Position numbers and translations under genes: made by a program. Of a DNA stretch of 64,000 nucleotides, positions 42,467 through 51,867 are shown piece after piece. Each line of letters begins with the position of its first letter. The first letter of the stretch is position 1. The stretch is from Trichaptum fuscoviolaceum (taxonomy: Eukaryota > Basidiomycota > Agaricomycetes > Hymenochaetales > Trichaptaceae). Under the pieces are notes generated by a model. The model did no database searches. It was not told the origin of the DNA and saw only the letters and a program-made list of their open reading frames with translations. The stretch covers positions 2,046,001-2,110,000 of the forward strand of contig CAJSYZ010000004.1 in the NCBI GenBank assembly GCA_910574455.1, given 5' to 3'.

Positions 42467-43047
42467 TGTCAGGAATCGCCACGGATTTACTTATTGTTTT
42501 CTTTTATTTTCCGTTTACTTATGATTTACTGATGTTTTTATTTACTTTCGATTCCTGACATCGTACGAGACACTCGTACGGTCTCGTACGGTCAGCGGTA
42601 CGCGCTCGGTACGAAGCCCGTACGGCGCGTACACCTTTGCATCTGTCTGCACACGGGATTATTGTTTCTTTTCATTCTATTCACTAACGGACACCTTTTG
42701 GTGCGCTTGGGTTCAAACCCGGCGCGCCAGCGATGCTTTATTCATCTTTCTATTTGTATTTCAAATTCGGATCGGACCACGGGTCCGTACGGACGGTGGC
42801 TTGGAGGAACTGTATAGTTCCTCCTGCGCTTGCCAAAAGCGCCCGTCCGCCTGAGAAGCACTCCACTTTTGGTCTCTTGTCAAGTGCTTCCCAGGTGACG
42901 TTATATTTGTGCTTCTGATGTGTAGAATAGCTTAATTGACTTGTCAAGTGCTTCCCAGAGTGTGGAACCGCTTTGCATAGCCGCTGATCGTCCGATTTAC
43001 ATCGTCCGAGGTCCTGAGAACGCATAGAACCACTCTGTGTCGTAACA
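42467..43047 (+). repeat. Gypsy-2 3' LTR (581 bp)
   Basis: Starts right after the polypurine tract GGAGGGGGGTAA and ends GTCGTAACA, followed by the duplicated GTGGC. Confidence 0.95.
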
Positions 43048-43052
43048 GTGGC

Positions 43053-44025
43053 TAGACTACGCATTGTTTGAAGAAGTGGATACCAAAGTCCGGTGTTTCT
43101 TTCATGTCTTTTTTTCAAGTGCTAACAACCGCCCACGCAGGATTATGATTGGACACGGCGAGTATACCGAACAGCGTTACGAGTGGTCCCCCACAAGCAA
43201 TTCACGTTTGCGAAGCTGTGGCTCATTTTTGCGAATTTTCGGCGACTACCCGCAGCACGCAAATTGCTCGGTGCTGCAATCGGCATGTGTCCTAAGGAAA
43301 AGCTCTTTAAAGGCTATATCCTACTTGAGCTCGACGTAACTACAATTGCTCTTATCATTTGCATGGTTTACTGACTTTGTCTTTCAGCTTCGAGAGTTTG
43401 ACCGCGTGCGGACGCTCATTATAGAGTACATCGAATACGATTTAACGAACTCCTTGGCCTGGATCCAAGTCGCCCAGATTGAGGCGGCGCTCGCGGACTA
43501 CTCACGAGCGCGAGCCATATTCCAACTCGGCACATCGCAGCAGCCGCTGTCGTACCCCGAAAACCTCTGGAAGGCGTACATTGACTTCGAGTTTGAGCAG
43601 GGCGAGCGACAGCATACGAGGGATCTGTATGAGCGCCTGGTGCGCTTGAGTGGATGCGTCAAGGTCTGGCGCGCGTACGCAGAACTTGAAGCGAGCCCGA
43701 TTCCTAGCAATCAGGCGTCGAGGGAGGACAAGGACAATGAGGACGAGGCCGAGGAGAAGATGGTGGAGGGCGATTTGAACCTGGCTCGCCAGGTGTTCGA
43801 GAGGTCATACAAGGATCTGAAGAACAGGGGCCTTAAAGAAGAGGTATGTGCCCGCTTATTTGACATTCTTGAAGGTGGCTGATTTGTGTGCAGCGCGTTG
43901 TTCTGCTAGAGGCATGGAGAGACTTCGAGCAGAAGAACGGAACACCTGCGGATGTCTCGTAGGTTCAGGCCATTGTCAGCCGCAAGTGGGGGACGGTCGA
44001 CGAGCGGGAGCCTCGAGCTGTGTGA
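43053..44025 (+). pseudogene. Clf1-like pseudogene, piece C (C-terminal HAT repeats)
   Basis: Resumes with LDYALFEEVDTK, then introns and exons that read [95 protein letters not shown] and LARQVFERSYKDLKNRGLKE. Several Clf1-typical residues are missing or changed; [10 protein letters not shown] looks shortened by a few residues. Near the end RVVLLEAWRDFEQKNGTP is followed by an in-frame TAG at 43,960-43,962 before VQAIVSRKWG. The usual acidic tail is not recognisable. Together with pieces A and B this is one gene spread over 16 kb by retroelements, and it also has independent inactivating changes. Confidence 0.85.
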
Positions 44026-44393
44026 GGAAAGTTCACTGCTTTGCCTCCTTATTTGTTTGGTACCGACTTTCCTTTGATTCCTTCACATGACAAACCATTT
44101 TGATCATGTGTATTGTATCTTATTATATCACTTATAATTGTACTTACTTTGTCCTTATGACTTCCATATACACTGATTTAAATAACCTGAATGTCTGATT
44201 GCTGAAGCACTGAGAGCACTGAGAGCACTGATTTAAGTTGACAACACTGATTTCAGTAAGGCCCTTCCTGAATAATGAAACCACATGCCTGAAATCAGTA
44301 AATCAGTAACGTTTTACTTTCCAGGGCTTCCGGAAATATCAGACCGTTTAAATAACTTTAAGTAGCCGTAAGCGAAAAAGAAGATTCCCTGAT
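44026..44393. other. Spacer with 9-bp tandem repeat
   Basis: AT-rich spacer between two pseudogenes. At about 44,204-44,230 the unit AGCACTGAG occurs three times in tandem (last unit imperfect), followed by inverted CTGATTTCAG-like words up to about 44,310. Confidence 0.5.
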
Positions 44394-44792
44394 GTGTGCG
44401 AGAACTTGGTACGGCGGAGATTTTCCCGATGTCCTTTAACACTCTCCCAACGGGCGCTTCATCTCCGTGGTGGTCAGAGACAGAGAGTCACTGCGCTGGT
44501 CCGGCCAAACAAGGTGTTCGGCAACGGCTCTTCCTTTGCATGGGCTACAGAATCAAATGTGTATGCTGTGTTGGAGGGGCGGACGAATGAGCGGGTGTAC
44601 ATGAACTTCAAGGAAAGGAGCAGTCTAGCAACGAAGGGTGCTGGATCGTGGCCAGTTCAAGCATGGCATGGTGAGGTGCTTGTGAAAGCGGTTTCGTCGT
44701 CTTCTGGGACTGGTGAGATTGTGTGCAGGATCGATCTAATCAAGGCTTTCCATTTGTGGCGGGGACAAGCTGGCTCAGACAGCGCTATATAA
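44394..44792 (+). pseudogene. Fragment of coatomer beta'-COP (Sec27/COPB2)
   Basis: A partial open frame resembles the middle of the coatomer beta' subunit, which coats Golgi-derived vesicles. Recognisable pieces are RPNKVFGNGSSFAWATESN, VYAVLEGR, RVYMNFKERSSLATKGAGSW and GTGEIVCRID. Upstream, in a different frame and interrupted by TAA, is FPDVL-stop-HSPNGRFISVV, the preceding family segment. The WD40 part and the rest of the about 900-residue protein are absent, and the frame changes within a short distance. It is a decayed piece, lying next to another broken housekeeping gene (Clf1-like). Assignment is from recognised sequence pieces only. Confidence 0.6.
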
Positions 44793-45279
44793 TTTTGTCA
44801 TATGCTAAGTCAGGGATTTACATGCTAAGGGTCCACCACACTTTTCGGAGGCCTCGGCCTCTTCCGGCGACTCCGAGTCGGAGCCGTGGGAGGGTTTGAA
44901 TAGGAGACTGATGGTTTCATACGCCCGCTATCACGACTCGGACCCACTCCTTTCAAGTTCCACTTAGCAGCGCAAAATACTTAACAACAGATGTCTCTTC
45001 CTTATGAATGAAGCTATTGGTTACGAAGATCTAATTACTAAGGAACTAGTTAACGAATAAGAAATCAGAAAAGTATTAAAATCCGAGTAGTCCGATAAGC
45101 CGCTTTTCTTGATGGCAGCTATCGTACATCAGCCATTGCTTGAGCTACAGCTTGCTCATTCTCGCCCCTCGAGAGTTGAGGCTCCTGGCTGTAGGCTGTA
45201 ATCCCGAAGTGTAGCTTTGCTGACAACCCCTTAGACCCCCTATACGATCGCAACTGATCCTAGAGTTTAACTTTTCAGC
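44793..45279. other. Intergenic region
   Basis: Upstream region of the questin-oxidase-like gene. It contains a small GC-rich palindrome (CGACTC-C-GAGTCG) near 44,870. No gene recognised. Confidence 0.5.
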
Positions 45280-47023
45280 ATGCCAGCGCCGACTTATACA
45301 ATTCAGAACAAAGGGATAATCAACTTTCCAGGATCCTCGTTCCAAGCAAAGAAGATTGCAGAGGAACTATTGCTTAAGGATGCTGAGACGCATCATTGTT
45401 TCTTCAAGGCGCCGAGTCTCCACAATCACTTGAGTCACCAGTGAGTCTTACTGCTAATTTGTGTTGCTGCTTTCACTTATCCGCCTGCAGCATTCTGGCT
45501 GCGTATGATCTTGGCGCAGCTCCCGGATTACTGCAGAAAATATATGACGACGAGGCAAAAGTCCAGCGACCAATTCATCTCGATGATAAAGACGAAGAAA
45601 TCGTTATCTCTCAGGATAACTGGAAGCAATTCATTGGCAATATTAAGTTAGAGTCTCCAAGATGTACTAGGTGTTGCTGCTGACGTATGTATAGTGCATA
45701 TGCAGGCTTTTATCACTTCTTCACGGATCGTCTCAAGTCCTCGACTGTGCTTGATGTCCTTGAGGAGTATGTGTTCTGCCCCGAGGCAAACTCTGGGGGA
45801 TCCCATATGCTTGTTAGGCTTATCAGTGGCGCGTGAGTGCCATGTTTTTATCTTGTCATCATGAAGCATTCATGAAATTTGCGCGCAGATTGCATCCATT
45901 TATTCAAGTCGGAGTAAGTTATTCAATTTTTAACACATGTTAATTTACTTATCGTACGAATTTAGTATGGGCTAGAATTTGGAGATCAAACACTTGTGGC
46001 AACAGGTGACAGTTTTGTCCTTTGAGTTTGAACTCGCACTTATGGTATGTGCTGGAAGGCCTCGCTCAGACAGCAGTGCATCCGCCGTTGCCAGCCTTTC
46101 TCTTTAGCTTCGAAAACCCCCCTGACCCTGGCCCCAATAAAGTGAATGGAAGTGACAGTTCGCGTCAACCATCGCGCGGCCCTTCAGTATTGGAGATCCT
46201 TCGACAAGTCTATGACTCACCCATTTTGAAACCAGTCATGCCGTATGACCCTAATGCTGTGATTTACGCCCGCCTCAAAGCTGCGATGAGCGAAGGCCGG
46301 CCCCAAGAGATTCGTCGCGTATGCTCTCAGCTTTACATCGATGAAGAGAAGGGCGATGAGGAGCTTGATGCTAAAGTTGAGGAGTGCATCTGGGCAGCCA
46401 CCCTGCTCATGTTTGCCACCGGCAGGGAAGGTCGCAAGCCTCGACTTGACTTTTTCCTCATGCATCTTCTCACCTCGTCCTTTTTCTTCCGTCCGTTTTT
46501 TGAAGTGTTGAAGAACACGACGCACAAGGCAAATTTGATTCGAGCATTCGTCCCTGGCATTGCTTTGGTCGTTCTAATCCGTGGACGCCCAGTTATCAAG
46601 CCTGAATTGCTAATGTCTTACACCGACACTCCTCGTCCACCATCCTCAGCTTTGTCACCGGATAAAACCAGTCTCGGAAACCCTATGAATGATGAGGATT
46701 ACAATCCATGGCCAGCATTAGTCACGTCATCCCTTCATGCACCGGACTCTCACTTGCTGAAGTCTATGCGCACACTTATCCTCGCCGCTCGCGAGTACGG
46801 GGACACACCACCTGGAAGAGCGATTGGAGTCTTTGCTGTCGGGGAAGACACAGAGACGCTTCCCGGGACCTCCAAACTTGATGGGTCAGTTTTCGTTAGG
46901 GCGGCAGGAATTCTGATGGATTATATGGGATGGGTCACACATGGTCAAAGCGCCCGCCCGGACTGGGACAGGAGTGCACTTGGCTGGGACGATGCTTGGG
47001 ATAAGGCCCGGGAAGATGACTAG
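45280..47023 (+). CDS. Questin oxidase-like protein (AflY/DUF4243 family)
   Basis: Family members include Baeyer-Villiger-type oxidases of polyketide routes, but many fungal relatives have no known substrate. Several exons: 45,280-45,440, then from 45,491, three short exons near 45,690-46,005, and a long last exon to 47,023. The protein starts MPAPTYTIQNKGIINFPG. Family landmarks are HNHLSHHILAAYDLGAAP, LLQKIYDDEAKVQRP, AYAGFYHFFTDRL, LVRLISGALHPFIQVGYGLE, FGDQTLVATGLAQTAVHPPL, FLMHLLTSSFFF and RAFVPGIALVVLIRGRP. All splice junctions keep frame with GT-AG borders. Length and motif order look complete. No polyketide synthase is nearby, so a role in secondary metabolism is not supported by context. 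Confidence 0.88.
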
Positions 47024-48881
47024 AATCAAGAACTGGTGAATGGGCTTTCGAATACCACAGCATCTGATGTAGTTATCAATTAGTTTTATGATGTTGATGG
47101 ACGTTCTGTCCAATGTTTTGTGTGCATGGTTTGTTATCGACCGCCTTATATGATTTCACTTCTCGAACGTATACGATACCAACGATTTCTATCTGTTTAC
47201 TATCGTGGGACAACCTTTGCAAAACTTTCAGAACTTTATATGTTGTAACTCAGAAAAACCTCTATTAAATACAGAATTAATTATTGCGCTTTAATAGCAT
47301 CTTTTGAGCATGAATATGATTTTTACTTATTTTATAAAATATAACAAAAGGTATCGGCCTATGGCCGAGGTGAGACACTCAGAAAGACCCCACTTGCAAA
47401 TTCTCGGCCAACATCGGAACTCTGTTGCCACGGTCAATTTCATTCTCCGCGCGGCAAACACTCTGATCTCAATTTTGGTTCCTCGGATCGCGCAATAAGT
47501 TTTGAGTCGGAGCTCAAACTGGTAGCTGTATTTGTATTACATGCCGACCAAATCTGATACCCTCTCATCCTCAGACTTTTCATCTTGTTTTACAAGCCCC
47601 ATGCAGTGTGATGGAGCTCGGATACAGCTCCAGTATATCTTGAGATCCTTTAATTGAGATATATGATGAATTTAAGAGGATAAATGCTTGTATCAAAGCA
47701 TAACAAGCATATAATGGAGCCTCAATGCATATTTCCCGGAAAGAATTATATGTAACTTTTGATAATGTGCATATTTTTGCTTCCGGCTTTTTTCAGAAGA
47801 TTAACATACTTTCTATCAGAACACTGAATATTTTTTAAGCTTTAAGAATGAAGGTTGAGTGCAAAAAAATCCTGTTTTCAACTGGGGTCCCGTTTGCAAA
47901 GGGTGTCCCATGATAGTATTTAATCCACAGCGTTCGGGTCGTGAACCCTGTGAGAATACTGCAGCCCTGACCTTCGAACCACGACAACCACTATGCTCTA
48001 AGACGACACGAGAGTATCGCCGCTCATCTCTGCCTCTCTTAGTCTTGGATTTCTTATCTTGTTGAATGTCAGGCATGCCTTTGTATCTCCACTATAAATG
48101 TGACATTGTGAATCATTGCAGGCCCTATTTGTGTCTTGCCATGCCGGAAGTTCATGGCATAGCTTTGCCATCTTATCTGCTTTTGATCTATCACAACTGT
48201 CCTTTCCTCGGCCTGGAACCATTAGTGAACTTCGCGACCTAACTCGATCTTTATCTCTGTCTGCTGTTTGTCAATGACCTCCATTTCCTCATGCACTGCA
48301 TTCTTTCAGGCATTCAGCACTCGTCGCTCAGGTGTGTTTCTGTCATGGAGAATACGCTATCGGTAGGCCCTATCATCTGACAGACGCTCTGTGACTTCCC
48401 TCGGCTGCGGCTGTTTCAAGCGTTTCTGAGAGAACGCGCATGATGAGCATTATTCTGCGGTTGCATTGATAATCTTTACCGCATTCGTAGTTGACCCAAA
48501 TCAAAAGTCACAAGCTTCGAAGAGCCAAAGTTGACTGTATGAATGTGCATATTCTTCCTAGGATCTTGTGATAAGAGGTTTTGCACATCTTCGTACCCTC
48601 ACATATGTAAGTTTTTTTGAATGATAGTAGTATTCGCTGATGGGTGTATCTGCTTTCCATTTGCACAGTTATTACCGAGATTCTATCCTCGTCGTTGACA
48701 ACACTTGCACAGCATGGAACATGCGAATATACGCCCTTCTAAATGCCATGCTCATCACAATTGCTTATACACGTTTTCGGGCCTGGATCGAATCGAGGAG
48801 CATCGCCTGTCAGTGGATCCGATAAGCAGATTGCATATAAACTGAGCCATCATAACAGCATCAACCGTTGATACTACGAGG
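47024..48881. other. 1.9 kb intergenic stretch containing repeat copy B
   Basis: AT-rich, with only short chance frames. It contains the dispersed 183-bp repeat at 47,198-47,380. No gene or structured RNA was recognised. Confidence 0.5.
47198..47380 (+). repeat. 183-bp dispersed repeat, copy B
   Basis: Same length, orientation and ends as 1830-2012, with about ten mismatches by eye. It includes the palindrome TCGGCC-TAT-GGCCGA close to the right end. Confidence 0.75.
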
Positions 48882-50910
48882 ATGTCTTCAGCGTAAGTTC
48901 CGCTTGTGCTCATACTTTGTCCATTCACCGCTGACCGATCGTTTTATTATACAGAAACAACGCTATCATGCGTAACAATTCCTACTTAATCGACTTTCCT
49001 GCGCTGCAGAGTTCAGAAGACAACCTTCTCCCCGTCCTGAATGTGAAACTGAACGTATCGGTACGAGACGATCCTCGCTCTAATGAAGTATCAAAGCCTA
49101 TCAACTCCGTGTGAGTAATCTTGACCCGATTCATGCGATTGATCAGCTGAATATCTCCAGTACTCCGCCTTCACCCAAGGATGCTACGGATTCATTGTTC
49201 GGGGATAGTGACGACGAGGACTTTGTCCCCGTTTTGAAGTGAGTCAATTATCTGACATAATGTTACTGCATGCCTTACATGCTCCTATGCGTAAAGTACG
49301 AAAGAGAAACTCAGGCGAGGATGTATCGAAACGACAGACAACGTGGATGAGTATACTATCCTCCTTGTTGGTGAAACAGGTGTTGGAAAGACATCCACAC
49401 TCAATTATTTCGCGAATGTCCTCCGTGGTCGACCACCCGCTCGCTAAGCGAGGAACATTCAGAGGAGAACGAGCAGGGAGGATCGCAGTCCATGAGTCAG
49501 ACAAATGATGCCATGCTCTACACTTTTCGAAGTAACAATGGGGTCACCGTGCGCATCCTAGACACTCCCGGTCTTGCGGATACTCGTGGTATTCTACAAG
49601 ATGAGCAGCACAAAATGAACATTGCCAAGGCCATTCGGGAGAACATCACCACCGTCAATGCTGTACTCATTCTGGCAAATGGGACCGTACCCCGTCTAGG
49701 CGTCTCAACGAACTATGCCCTTTCTACACTCTCCGCTATCTTTCCGCGCTCACTTGCCGAGAACATCGGCATCATGTTTACCATGACACCCAGCATTCTG
49801 CAATGCAACTTCGAGCCGGAGTCTCTCCCTGCTATCCTTCGCAGTTCAGAGGTATTCACACTGAGCAACCCAGTGTGCCTGAAGAGGAAATATGACGAGA
49901 GCAACCACGATAGCATCTCAAAATCTGACTTGAAAGTCCTTCGACAGAGTTTTAAAGACAGCGAGGATAAGGCGATGGACATGATGGTGAACCTCTTTGA
50001 CTGGTTAGCCACGCTGACACCTCAACCAACGAGGGACATTCTTGCGCTTTACGAGAAGTCAATATCTATCGAACAGCAGATAGCAAATGCGATAGCTCGC
50101 ATAGATTCGGCCCAGAAGAAGCAACAGGAGGTAGAGAGACTCCGTGCAGAGATAGGGAAAGCGGACGTGGTAGGTTCACACTTACTGGTCTGGTAGAAGA
50201 TCCTTTAGTTAAACCTATGTTTGACTCATCAGGATATGAACACCTTCAAGCATTTCCAACGAACAATTACCCAAGACGTATACAGTCAAGTAAACGTCAA
50301 TTATCACAGCACTCTCTGTGCTAAACCAGAATGCTACAGCAATTGTCATATAGGATGCCATCTCGTATTCACCGTGGACAACACAAAGCTCCGTGAGTGT
50401 GCCGCTATGCAGCCAACCAGAGAGACATGCAATGTATGCGGACATCTGCGACTGGATCATAGGCACTACAACTGCCTTTGGGAGAAAACCAAAGACGAGC
50501 ACGTGTCCACTGACGTGAATGCCAAAGCGAGATTCATGGCAGCGAAATCGGGAAAGGAGAGGAAAGGGAAGCTGATGGAGGAAGTGCAACGGGTTCTTGA
50601 TCAGTGCTCATATCAAGTTCAGGATGACCTGATGCGGCTGGGACAGCTTGCGGAGGAGTACTCGGTGCTCTCCCTTTCTGGTGGTATTTCAGCACAGGTC
50701 AACAGCTCGATAAAGATGATAGAGACTAAACTTAAAGATGCCAAGCAAGGTGGCCAGGCGGACCCGGAGTTGCTGGATAAATTGGAGCAGTGTCTAACCA
50801 CTTTGAAGAATAAGGTGGCCGTGCTAGGTCAGGCTTGCAAGGCGCCAAAGCAGACTTCTAAAGGTTTACTTACGAGTTTAATGGATGTAATCACATTGAA
50901 CAATAGTTAG
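48882..50910 (+). CDS. AIG1/GIMAP-like P-loop GTPase, agaricomycete type
   Basis: Exons begin 48,882-48,892 (MSSA) and 48,955 (NNAIMRNNSYLIDFP). An acidic linker (DSLFGDSDDEDFVPVL) leads to the P-loop LLVGETGVGKTSTLNYFANV. G3 is RILDTPGLADTRGI. The C-terminal exon (from 50,232) carries a Cys/His-rich segment (CYSNCHIGCH, CNVCGHLRLDH) and helical repeats, ending VITLNNS. Such GTPases switch between GTP and GDP forms; the fungal role is unknown. Between P-loop and G3 the frame breaks: RGRPPAR runs into TAA, while SEENEQGGSQSMSQTND continues in another frame. Either a 35-nt intron (49,428-49,462) repairs it, or the copy carries a frameshift. Confidence 0.72.
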
Positions 50911-51867
50911 TGTCTTGGTAGATGTACATCTCAGTGATGCACGGAGCCTTACGGACTGAAGAGACTACGGTTAATGATACATATGCTCTTGTTGCTTGCT
51001 TAGGGGTTTGAAGTCGATTATCATTCGCTACCTATCTTCTGCTTCCTTCAAACATTCAGATGATTATGAGACTAGCAGATTTTGGAGTTATCTGAGCTTT
51101 GTTGCCTTCTAGCATTGCTGTATATCAAGATGCTTAGACTCGCCGGAGGATCGTGCGTGGGACACAAATAAGACACAAATAGTGCGGCCTGGACCTTGAT
51201 CGCCGCTGCTTGTTTAGGCAATGAACTCTGGCAGCGGCGTTAGAGTTAGGCGGTCTGTGACAACCGTTACTTTCTTATTATTATGACGGATTGTACTAGT
51301 TTCCACCCATAACACATACGTTTTTGCTTCATTAAAGCTCGCGATGAACTGAGTAGTAAATGAATTCGAGTGTATTGAATCCAAGACATACCGGTGTATA
51401 GCTATGACGTCACGATTTAGACTTAACCCTAATTTCAAATGATTAGTGACCGTGACCGTGACAAAAGACAGTACATACGTTAAACATCTACTACTTGCTC
51501 AAATCCTTCCACGTCTACTAGTAGTGTGTGCTGTAGTTTAAATCATATGTACTTATTACTGTATATCTAGAAGACAATCAAATCTCATGCTATGTATGTG
51601 TTACTGTGAAAAAGGCTTGAGAGAACCCCAAAGTCCTAAAATAGACTATGTTTCTCACGCTTAACCGTGACCATGGTCTGTGCCTTGCCCGGACTTGCAA
51701 AATTAGTCTGAATTTCTGAATCGGTCCCTAGTCTTTCCTATCTTCACTGCGCTCGAGTTTTCCTTGTCGTCAGGCGTGGGCGCCTTGCTCCTTCTCCTTT
51801 CCTTCGCCTGCAATCCGCTTTTCTGTACCCACCCCTTGTCGTGAAGTTGAAGGAGTTTCAACGCAGG
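50911..51867. other. Intergenic region upstream of the histidine kinase
   Basis: No gene recognised. It probably contains the kinase promoter. A near match to the recurrent ACTAGTAGT motif lies at 51,517-51,525. Confidence 0.5.

Larger units (their letters stand above)
36725..43047 (+). mobile_element. Gypsy-2: full-length, apparently intact Ty3/gypsy chromovirus
   Basis: A 6,323-bp element with LTRs 36,725-37,304 and 42,467-43,047 (TGTCAGGAATC to GTCGTAACA). They differ by a single 1-bp indel by eye, so insertion is recent. A perfect 5-bp target duplication GTGGC flanks it (36,720-36,724 and 43,048-43,052) and splits the Clf1 codons FLW|LDY. It has a self-complementary primer-binding site, an intact gag, a -1 frameshift signal, an intact pol with chromodomain, and the polypurine tract GGAGGGGGGTAA. 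It is related to gypsy-1 but clearly a different family at DNA level. CGTAC-type words are strikingly frequent throughout. Confidence 0.97.
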
